This document shows positions 37,220 to 43,884 of a stretch of DNA of 43,884 bases, one piece after another. Below the pieces are notes generated by a model. It did not search any database. It worked only from the letters and a program-made list of their open reading frames with translations, and was not told the DNA's origin. Each line of letters starts with the position of its first letter. The first letter of the stretch is position 1. The stretch comes from an uncultured bacterium (GTDB lineage Bacteria > Acidobacteriota > Aminicenantia > Aminicenantales > Saccharicenantaceae), in the NCBI GenBank assembly GCA_937920515.1, contig CALEUG010000015.1, positions 135,382 through 179,265 of the forward strand, given 5' to 3'. The translations under genes were made by a program, and so were the position numbers.

Positions 37220-40075
37220 ATGGAAGGAAGGCAAAGGTTTTTTTGCCGCCGGGTAGTCCCGGTCATTGCTACCTTAGTCCTCCTTTTACTTGCGGAGGTC
37301 AGTCTGGCGCTGCCCGGGGAACAGCCTGTCACCAATAACAACCTGGACAGAGCAGTCTGGTTGCGTGAGCAGGGCCGGTATGAGGAATCTCTGGCCATAC
37401 TGGAAAAAGAAATCAGGGGAAAAAACTACCAGGAAAATGCCAGGTACCGGGCTGATTGCTGGTTGAACATGGCCCTGGATTACTGGAACCTGGGAGAGGT
37501 CAGCCGGGCAGAGAACGCCTTTATCTATGTTATGGCACTGGTTGGCGATTTGAGAGATGAAAACCTCCGTGATTATGCCAGTACTGCCCTGAAAATTATC
37601 AAGCTTTATAAGGAAGGCAAAGCGAAAAGAGAGGAAAAAAAATTAGATGATGCTGAGAAGATTTTTGCTTTGGCAATAGATCTATCAAAAGCCAGGAATA
37701 TGAATGAGATTACCCTGAAGTGCCTACGGCAACTTTCCTTCGTATTTTGGGCCAAAGAAAAATATGATCAAATTTATACTTTAAACGAAAGTACATTAAC
37801 TATAGCAATACAAATAAATAATAGATATGAGCAGGTTAGATCTCTAAATCAATTAGGTGCATATTATTTTAACAAAAACGAATTCTTTAAAAGTTACGAT
37901 TATTTTGACCGAGCGCTGGTTCTGGCCGAACAAGAAAACCTGTTGCATAGAGACCCGGTTATTCTGCTGAATCTGGCTGTAACCAGCTATCAATTGGGAC
38001 TGTACGACCTGTCGGAGCATTATTTAGAAAGGGCCCTGGAATTCTACCAGAAAGGAGATGACCTGGCCATGACCATCTCCGTTTTATCAGAACTGGCCCT
38101 TTCTCTTCACAAAAAGGCGGGGGGACAGAATGGGCTTCCGGGTGGGGAGCGTCCCCGGGCCTTGCTGACCACCGCCCTGGAACTGAGCCGACAGGCTGGA
38201 ATGAGGGACCAGGAAGCCAGGATGTTGAATAACCTGGGTTATGTTCTTCTCGAGACCGAGCCGGAAAAAGCCCGGGCTTTTTGCCATCAGTCCTGGAAAC
38301 TTGGAGAGGAACTCAAAGATAAGAAAGTGATCATTGCCTCCATTAACAACCTGGCCACTCTGAGTTTAAGAGAGAATAACGTCAGCCAGGCCAGAGAAAT
38401 GTACAGCCGGGCCTTAGCCCTGGCCATTAAGGAAGATTACTGGATTGAAATATTCAGCAATTATTACGGTCTGGCCAGGTGTTTTGAAAAGCTCGGGGAT
38501 TATAAGTCTGCAGTCCAGAACTACCAGAAGGCACTGGAAACCCTGGAACCGGTAAGGGGCAATATTACTTTTGAGGTTTTCCGTATCGGTTTCGACAGCG
38601 GGAAAAAAGGGATTTATGAGGGGTTAGTTCGGTCGCTGGTAAAATACAGGCTGAAATACCCGGGACGCCAGGCGGATGAAATGGTCCTCCTGGCGCTGAA
38701 TAGCGTCAAGGCCCGGGTGCTGATTGAAGAGCTGGAAAGGTTTTCTTCTGCCCGGGAAACTGGTTACCAGGCTGGAGAGTTGAACAGGATTGACCGGATG
38801 ATAAGCGATTTTTTCAGCCGGCCGGAAAATTTCCTGGATGAATCTTCATCCAGACGCCTGGCCGAGCTGGAGTACAGGTATTTGAGGCTTCGGGAGCTTA
38901 ACGGACAGGAGACGGTGACGAACTCACAGAATAGGTTGCCGGGTCTGGAGTTTGTGCAGAAAGAATTCCTGTCCGACGCCCAGTTAATTCTTGATTATTT
39001 TCTCGGGCAGGAAGAATCTTACTGCTTCGTCATCAGCCGGGAGCATTTCAGGATAATCAGGCTCCCGGGTGAAAAAGAAATTGAGAGATGGGTGAAACTT
39101 TACATAAAACTCGTGGGGTCAGCGGCGGTTAGCGAGCAAGACCTGCGACGGGCGGGCAGCAGGATAGGAGAACTGCTGCTTCCAGCCGAAGAATTGGAAT
39201 CGAAAAAATATTCGTCCCTTATTATCATACCCGATGGTCTCTTGAATAACCTGCCCTTTGAAACTTTAATCGTCCGGGGGAAAGGCTCCCGGGAATCTAA
39301 TTACCTGGTTGAGACCCACAGCATTTCTTACAGTCCGGCCCTGGCTCTCATAACCCGGTTAAAGATGCGGCCTCGCTCCGCTGATCACCAGAAAGAACTC
39401 CTGGCCTTCGGTAACCCTGTTTACAGTCAGTGGTTTAATAACCAGGTCAGGGCCAGAATTTATTTCATCAATGGAATACGTCCCCGGGCAGATTTCAGCC
39501 TGGGTGCTCTGCCCTTTTCTCAGAAAGAGACAAGGCAGCTGGCTGAACTTTTCCCCCAGGGCAGCTATGACCTTTTTCTCCGGAGAAGGGCCAGCGAAGA
39601 CAACCTGAAAAGCCTGAAACTTGGCCACTACCGAATTATACATTTTGCCTGCCACGGCTTGATCAGCGAGAAATTTCCCCAGCGCTCGTCGCTGGTTCTT
39701 TCTTCTTCCAGGAAGAGTGCCGAGGACGGGTTCTTAACCGCCAGAGAAATTTATACCCTCAGGTTCAATTCGGAGCTGGTGGTGCTGGCCGCCTGTCAGA
39801 GTAGCCGCGGAAGTATTGAAAAGGCGGAGGGAATAATCGGCCTGCCGCGTGTCTTCCTGCTGGCTGGCAGCCAGGCGGTGGTTTCTTCTCTGTGGTCGGT
39901 AAATGACCGGGCCTCACAGGTCCTGATGCTGGAATTTTACCGTGGCCTGCTGAGCGGAAAGACGAAAGCTGAAGCCCTGAGACAGGCCAAGCTAAAAATG
40001 ATAAAAAGAGCGACCTCGCATCCCTATTACTGGGCAGGGTTTGTACTGACCGGAAATCCCGATAGAATTTACTGA
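37220..40075 (+). CDS. Secreted TPR-CHAT protein (caspase-like protease), first copy
   Basis: A 951-residue exported protein with a signal peptide (about 1-31, core VIATLVLLLLAEVSLAL), an array of TPR repeats (about 45-450; e.g. NQLGAYYFNKNEFFKSYDYF and LARCFEKLGDYKSAVQNYQK) and a C-terminal CHAT domain (about 620-951), the caspase-like fold of HetF-type and Csx29 proteases. The dyad is complete: H812 in HFACHG and C859 in LAACQS, 47 residues apart. No C-terminal anchor, so it is probably free in the periplasm. The TPR region around 37620-37900 is much more AT-rich than the rest, a sign of mosaic origin. It is convergent with, and overlaps by 7 nt, the anti-sigma gene. Target unknown; the anti-sigma factor is a natural candidate. 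Confidence 0.92.
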   Translation: MEGRQRFFCRRVVPVIATLVLLLLAEVSLALPGEQPVTNNNLDRAVWLREQGRYEESLAILEKEIRGKNYQENARYRADCWLNMALDYWNLGEVSRAENAFIYVMALVGDLRDENLRDYASTALKIIKLYKEGKAKREEKKLDDAEKIFALAIDLSKARNMNEITLKCLRQLSFVFWAKEKYDQIYTLNESTLTIAIQINNRYEQVRSLNQLGAYYFNKNEFFKSYDYFDRALVLAEQENLLHRDPVILLNLAVTSYQLGLYDLSEHYLERALEFYQKGDDLAMTISVLSELALSLHKKAGGQNGLPGGERPRALLTTALELSRQAGMRDQEARMLNNLGYVLLETEPEKARAFCHQSWKLGEELKDKKVIIASINNLATLSLRENNVSQAREMYSRALALAIKEDYWIEIFSNYYGLARCFEKLGDYKSAVQNYQKALETLEPVRGNITFEVFRIGFDSGKKGIYEGLVRSLVKYRLKYPGRQADEMVLLALNSVKARVLIEELERFSSARETGYQAGELNRIDRMISDFFSRPENFLDESSSRRLAELEYRYLRLRELNGQETVTNSQNRLPGLEFVQKEFLSDAQLILDYFLGQEESYCFVISREHFRIIRLPGEKEIERWVKLYIKLVGSAAVSEQDLRRAGSRIGELLLPAEELESKKYSSLIIIPDGLLNNLPFETLIVRGKGSRESNYLVETHSISYSPALALITRLKMRPRSADHQKELLAFGNPVYSQWFNNQVRARIYFINGIRPRADFSLGALPFSQKETRQLAELFPQGSYDLFLRRRASEDNLKSLKLGHYRIIHFACHGLISEKFPQRSSLVLSSSRKSAEDGFLTAREIYTLRFNSELVVLAACQSSRGSIEKAEGIIGLPRVFLLAGSQAVVSSLWSVNDRASQVLMLEFYRGLLSGKTKAEALRQAKLKMIKRATSHPYYWAGFVLTGNPDRIY

Positions 40076-40767
40076 GAAGCCAGGCGGACCTTTCTGACCG
40101 GTGATTCCAGAACTCTGTTTTCTTCACTGTATATCAAGAGCTGCCAGAAAAAGTATTGGTAGTCTTTCAGGGAATCGAGCACCGGGCCGGGTAATTCCAG
40201 CCTGTTTTCGGAAATCAGCGGGCTCTGCCAGAGCAGGTACATATTCTGGTCGTAAACTTCCACCCGGTAAAACAGGCCGACTCCGGCGGACTTCCAGCCC
40301 AGCTTGACTGTGGCCGGCTGTGGCCAGCTTACCTTTTCATAAAGAACGATCTGGTCGGTGGCCGCAATTTTCCTTTCTTCTTTACGGGAGTTAAAGTAAT
40401 TGAAGCTCAGGTAAGCCAGGGAAAAGACGGCCAGAAGAGCTAAAAAGGCCGAGGCCATTTTCCACCAGGGCAGGGCCAGGCCAAAGAATGAAAGTCTTTT
40501 TTTAAGGAAACCGGATTCTGGCGGGACAAACCTTTTCTCCAGCCTGTTGATGAATTGCCGGGCTCCCCTGAGCAGCTCGAATTCTCGCCGGCAGGCGGGG
40601 CACTCAAAGACATGGTTGATTATGGCTCTTTTTATTTCCGCGGGGCAATCAGGCTCGAAGGAAAAGGAGAGGTCCTCTGGCGACGGACAATTCTCACGGG
40701 AAACAGGGCTTTTAAGCTCCGGGTCAGTTCGGGAAAGTTGCTGGAGTCTTTTCTCAAATTTTTTCAT
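40069..40767 (-). CDS. Membrane anti-sigma factor with ZAS zinc finger
   Basis: This 232-residue protein should hold the adjacent ECF sigma factor inactive at the membrane. The cytoplasmic N terminus has the ZAS pattern: C27, then H52-x3-C56-x2-C59 (NHVFECPACRREF). One membrane helix follows (about 104-123), then a C-terminal domain of about 105 residues with an Fn3-like look (KLGWKSAGVGLFYRVEVYD), predicted periplasmic. The start overlaps the sigma stop by 14 nt, so the two are coupled. Its stop overlaps that of the convergent first CHAT gene. No site-1 or site-2 protease gene is adjacent; two CHAT proteases are. Confidence 0.87.
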   Translation of the reverse strand: MKKFEKRLQQLSRTDPELKSPVSRENCPSPEDLSFSFEPDCPAEIKRAIINHVFECPACRREFELLRGARQFINRLEKRFVPPESGFLKKRLSFFGLALPWWKMASAFLALLAVFSLAYLSFNYFNSRKEERKIAATDQIVLYEKVSWPQPATVKLGWKSAGVGLFYRVEVYDQNMYLLWQSPLISENRLELPGPVLDSLKDYQYFFWQLLIYSEENRVLESPVRKVRLASQ

Positions 40768-41296
40768 GCTTAAACCCCATTTCTTTGAGAATGGCCTTTA
40801 AGTCAGCCAGTCCCCGGTATAGAAGGTTCCTGGTCTTGGCTGAACTATAGTTTAAGTAAGCGGAAATTTCCGGGAGGCTCATATTCAGGAGATATAGTTT
40901 GACCACCATTTTGCGGGACTCCATCAGGTTATCGGCTGCCTTCAACAGGTATTCTTTAATGGAACCCGGGGGGTCGGCGTAATGACTTGACCTGGGCTCG
41001 AGTTCAGAAATCAGCTTCTGCTTCTCTGAAATGACCAGCTCTTCTTCTCTCCTGATTTTCCTGATCTGGTCGATCACGGCTGACTCCACCACCTTCTTTA
41101 TATAAGACGCCGGGTTGTGGATATTTTTCTCATCGTCGATAATTTTCCAGAGTCTGAGGCGGACCTCCTGGATCAGGTCGTCGGCATCCAGACCCAGTCT
41201 GTCCAGCCTGTATCTCAGGACCAGGGAGCGGATGAAAGCAGAAAAATCGTTTAGGATTTTCTGAAATTCCCGTTCTTTTTTCTGCCGCGAAAGCAT
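40754..41296 (-). CDS. ECF-type RNA polymerase sigma factor
   Basis: A 180-residue sigma-70 family factor with region 2 (DLIQEVRLRLWKIIDDEKNI and YIKKVVESAVIDQIRKIRRE, about 30-85) and region 4 (MSLPEISAYLNYSSAKTRNL, about 135-165), and no region 3, as in ECF sigmas. Region 4 shows the helix-turn-helix that reads -35 boxes. The start is ATG 41294-41296 with no strong Shine-Dalgarno. It has its own promoter and lies 97 nt downstream of the second CHAT gene in the same orientation, so CHAT2-sigma-anti-sigma may be partly one unit. Target promoters are unknown. Confidence 0.92.
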   Translation of the reverse strand: MLSRQKKEREFQKILNDFSAFIRSLVLRYRLDRLGLDADDLIQEVRLRLWKIIDDEKNIHNPASYIKKVVESAVIDQIRKIRREEELVISEKQKLISELEPRSSHYADPPGSIKEYLLKAADNLMESRKMVVKLYLLNMSLPEISAYLNYSSAKTRNLLYRGLADLKAILKEMGFKHEKI

Positions 41297-41321
41297 CTGG
41301 TGCCCGGTGGCTTAAAGGTCA

Positions 41322-41350
41322 ATTATAATAGATGCTGGAAATAATGAAAA
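41322..41350 (-). promoter_or_regulatory. Promoter of the sigma/anti-sigma genes
   Basis: On the minus strand TTTTCA (41345-41350), a 17-nt spacer and TATAAT (41322-41327). The start would be near 41315, a leader of about 20 nt. ATAATTGAC, which overlaps this -10, also occurs upstream of the first CHAT gene at 37173-37181. Confidence 0.5.
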
Positions 41351-41393
41351 ATTCTCACGGGTGGGAAAAATCAAGGAATTAAAGCTGCGGGGG

Positions 41394-43884
41394 TCAGTGC
41401 TCCTTCCTGTTGTTGAAGAGCTTCTTTCTGAAAATAAAGGCTCCTGAGGTCAGCCCCAGAACGGACAGTCCTATTACCAGCGGTGTCCGGTATCCTGGCA
41501 AGAACATTTTCAGGTCACCGTTGCCGTTAAGGATGAACGGGGCCCAGTAGTAGGGGTGAGAAACCACGCCGGAATCAATCATTTCCAGCTTGACCGCCCT
41601 CAGGGCTTCAGTCTGGCTCCGGGATTCCTTGAGATGGAGATAAAATCTATCCATAAACTGGCTGGCCACCTGGTCGTTAATCGTCCAGAGGCTCATCAGG
41701 ACCGAGGAAGCCCCGGCATAGAAGAAGGCCCGGCTGAGGCCTTCGATACCTTCGCCCCGGATGAATTGCCCCAGGCCGGTCTGGCAGGAGGACAGGACAA
41801 CCAGGTCAGCATTCAGCTTGAGGTTGAGAATTTCCCGCATCTGCAGGAAGCCGTCTTCGGCCGGGTCGTTGTCAAGGGTCAGGACGATGGCCGAACGGGC
41901 CGGTTTCTGGTCGTCAATAAGCCCGTGAGCGGCAAAATGCAGGATGCGGTAATCGGCTAAATTTGCCCTTTTGACCAGGTCCTCAGAGGCTCTTTCTCTG
42001 GTCAGCACCCGTGACTTCGGTATCTGGCTGGAAATGCGGCGGACCTCTTCGTCAGAGTAACGCAATCGATAAAACTTCATATCGGACAGGCTGTAGAGGT
42101 CCTGAAAGATAGTCTTGGTGGACAGCTCGGCGTATTTTTCTTCCAGCTCACCGTAATAGGGATCGCCGACCGCCAGAAGGTTATAAGATGGTTTTTTCCT
42201 GTCCTTCCTGTTCTGTTTATGGGCCAGCTCCTTTAAGGAGCTGAGTGAGGGGGCGTAATTTATGGCGTAATGCCTTACCAGCCAGTCGGCCGGCTGCCCT
42301 GAAAGCACCAGGGTTTCAAAGGGGAGAATGGTCAGGATGTCATCCGGGACAATCAGCAATTTCTCGAAGCTTTTCTTGAGGCCATTTTCCAGGCCGGGTT
42401 CGATCAGGACCTTAAAAAGCTCCAGACCGCTGCTGAAATCCTGGTTATCGGTGTCGGAGATAGCCCGGCGGTGGCGCCTGACCATCTCCCTGAGTTGTTT
42501 CTGATCCGGGATGGGATAGACCTTCAGTCCCTTTGAAGAAAGGCAGAAAGCATAGGCCGAATCCTTGCCTACTAAGAAGGAGAAAACTGCCGTTTTCCCG
42601 TCCACGAATTCTTTCTGAGCCTGGTTGTAAGTTATGATTTCCGGGTAGGCCAGGCTGGCGAAGGCCGGGTTTTTAGACCTGATCTGCCTCCTGACGTTTT
42701 CCAGCTCTTCTTCCAGGAGCTTGACCTGGTTTAAGAGCGTGGTTCTCTCTTTCTCTTCCACCTCGGGGGTTATCAACCTGGTATAAATCCTGGAGAGGTC
42801 GCTCATCAACTCCTTTTCCCGGTTGGCCAGGCGGATGTCGACCGGAAACTGCTGGCTGACCCGGGAGGCTTCTATACTTTCCAGGAAGGCCCGGGCCCTG
42901 GCCCTTTCCGTAAAACTGAAAGCCTGGGTTAGAGAAGACTGAGGAGAAACTTTTGCCTCCTGGCTGATCAGCAAATCGATTAGGTTGTGGTAGGCGTCAA
43001 GCCGCTTGTCGCTTCCTAAGAAACTGGCCTTGTCTTCTTCGGTCAGCAGCTGGCTGCGAAGGCTCTCAATTATGTTGATAGAGTTCAGATAATAAAATTT
43101 TGCTTCCTCCGGCTGACCCTGCTTTCTTAGCAGGTTGGCTTTCTCCAGGTAACCTTCCCACAGGTAGCGATTTTCATTCTCGGTTATGGCCAGGTTTATA
43201 GCTTTATCGTAAAAGAGCGTCGAATTCTGGTAATCTCCCAGGCGCCCGTAAATTATCCCGATGTTGGTATATATGGACGCCAGGTGAGAATTCATCTTTA
43301 GCTCTTCAGCCAGGGCCCTGGCCTTGTTTAAGTAATAGAGAGCTTCCAAATTTTCTTCCAGATGCGCCTTGAGTGATCCAAGGTTGTTGTAAATGATCAC
43401 TTCATAATTCTTATTGCCGGTCTTAGCCGCGATCTGCTGGGCCTGTAAAAAATATTCAAAGGCCCGGCCGTAGTCTTCCCGGCTTCCGCTGGCCAGTCCC
43501 CTTTTGACGTAGCTGAATCCTATCCCTATAAGAGTGGCAGAATAATATGGATTTTCTTTATCGTTGGAAATGATGTTCAGGGCATTGCTGAGATATTCAA
43601 TCGCCCTGTTAAAGTTTCCGATCTCGTTGTATACGGTGCCAAGATTGTAGTAAATGTCAAAAATATGCTGGGGTTGGGTATCCTCGTTGATGTAAGAAAT
43701 AGCCTGAGTGAAATAATCTATAGCCAAGTTTATGTTGTTATTAGAAAAATACCAATGTCCAATATTATTTAGAGTTATTATAATTTCATAGGAATTTTTC
43801 AATTTTTTGGCAATTGAATTAGCCTCGTGGTTTGTCTTCAAAAAATTTTCTGAATCGTTAAGATCGAGCAAGCAGAGGCTTTTC
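41394..43884 (-). CDS. TPR-CHAT protein with C-terminal membrane anchor, second copy (5' end outside the window)
   Basis: At least 829 residues are visible, and the frame is open at the window edge, so the true start and any signal peptide lie beyond it. TPR repeats fill the N-terminal third (IYYNLGTVYNEIGNFNRAIE, IYTNIGIIYGRLGDYQNST), then a helical linker, then a CHAT domain with the dyad H649 (HFAAHG) and C696 (LSSCQTG), numbered from an in-frame TTG at 43871; the spacing is 47, as in the first copy. After the CHAT domain a hydrophobic segment (VIGLSVLGLTSGAFIF) and a basic tail (RKKLFNNRK) form a C-terminal anchor, placing the protease on the periplasmic side if the tail is inside. The start region (from about 43700) is very AT-rich. 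Confidence 0.9.
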   Translation of the reverse strand, partial: KSLCLLDLNDSENFLKTNHEANSIAKKLKNSYEIIITLNNIGHWYFSNNNINLAIDYFTQAISYINEDTQPQHIFDIYYNLGTVYNEIGNFNRAIEYLSNALNIISNDKENPYYSATLIGIGFSYVKRGLASGSREDYGRAFEYFLQAQQIAAKTGNKNYEVIIYNNLGSLKAHLEENLEALYYLNKARALAEELKMNSHLASIYTNIGIIYGRLGDYQNSTLFYDKAINLAITENENRYLWEGYLEKANLLRKQGQPEEAKFYYLNSINIIESLRSQLLTEEDKASFLGSDKRLDAYHNLIDLLISQEAKVSPQSSLTQAFSFTERARARAFLESIEASRVSQQFPVDIRLANREKELMSDLSRIYTRLITPEVEEKERTTLLNQVKLLEEELENVRRQIRSKNPAFASLAYPEIITYNQAQKEFVDGKTAVFSFLVGKDSAYAFCLSSKGLKVYPIPDQKQLREMVRRHRRAISDTDNQDFSSGLELFKVLIEPGLENGLKKSFEKLLIVPDDILTILPFETLVLSGQPADWLVRHYAINYAPSLSSLKELAHKQNRKDRKKPSYNLLAVGDPYYGELEEKYAELSTKTIFQDLYSLSDMKFYRLRYSDEEVRRISSQIPKSRVLTRERASEDLVKRANLADYRILHFAAHGLIDDQKPARSAIVLTLDNDPAEDGFLQMREILNLKLNADLVVLSSCQTGLGQFIRGEGIEGLSRAFFYAGASSVLMSLWTINDQVASQFMDRFYLHLKESRSQTEALRAVKLEMIDSGVVSHPYYWAPFILNGNGDLKMFLPGYRTPLVIGLSVLGLTSGAFIFRKKLFNNRKEH

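Noticed and set aside
37220-43884. Type III-E CRISPR (Craspase) locus
   Set aside because: The TPR-CHAT plus sigma combination recalls it, but no gRAMP/Cas7-11 gene, Csx30 or repeat array is present in the window.

Overview
The window is one contiguous piece of a bacterial chromosome, moderately GC-rich and tightly packed, with no rRNA, tRNA, CRISPR array, transposase or prophage gene that I can see. The envelope genes (SurA, EnvC-like and YibQ-like proteins, a DUF5916 outer-membrane-type protein, several lipoproteins) point to a diderm bacterium. DUF5916 and DUF6786 proteins, a VKOR-DsbA fusion, a pyruvoyl arginine decarboxylase and TPR-CHAT proteins beside an ECF sigma factor would suit an Acidobacteria/Aminicenantes-like lineage. 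That placement is inference from gene content, not proven.

Layout. 50-4552 (minus): gltP-type symporter, rsmA and ftsK; ftsK also has its own promoter. 4597-4692: divergent promoters with a perfect inverted repeat between their -35 boxes. 4706-7314 (plus): a receiver protein that lacks the phospho-acceptor Asp, then accD and folC. 7391-13771 (plus): F-type ATP synthase genes b', b, delta, alpha, gamma, beta and a short epsilon, followed by trmN6; subunits a and c are absent. 13774-15267: a strong promoter, a structured leader of about 185 nt, and a VKOR-DsbA fusion. 15437-21546: saccharopine-dehydrogenase-like oxidoreductase, DUF6786 lipoprotein, a 34-residue orphan signal-peptide ORF, a secreted class-I glutamine-amidotransferase-like hydrolase, a small conserved-looking protein, and a secreted M14-like protein. 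21791-29430 (plus): DUF5916 protein, mfd, a PpiC-type parvulin and surA. 29463-34381 (minus): EnvC-like factor, S41-family protein, YibQ-like deacetylase, a lipoprotein and the pyruvoyl arginine decarboxylase. 34444-37109: glycerate 2-kinase, a hypothetical protein and a redoxin. 37220-43884: two TPR-CHAT proteins flanking an ECF sigma factor and a membrane anti-sigma factor.

The most interesting block is 37220-43884. An ECF sigma gene is translationally coupled to a single-pass ZAS-type anti-sigma gene. On one side is a signal-peptide-bearing TPR-CHAT protein whose stop codon overlaps the anti-sigma stop; on the other is a second TPR-CHAT protein with a C-terminal membrane anchor. Both CHAT domains keep the His/Cys dyad with identical 47-residue spacing. 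I suggest envelope caspase-like proteases that cleave the periplasmic part of the anti-sigma factor to free sigma, a membrane analogue of the TPR-CHAT/Csx30/sigma logic known from type III-E CRISPR (Craspase).

Other points. The EnvC/S41/YibQ operon carries two enzymes that have lost catalytic residues: the LytM metal ligands, and both the Ser and the Lys of the S41 dyad. The receiver at 4706 has Glu for Asp. Several genes (ftsK, the 20005 gene, mfd, the 35870 gene, perhaps 37220) begin only 6-11 nt after a good -10 box, which predicts leaderless mRNAs beside ordinary Shine-Dalgarno genes.
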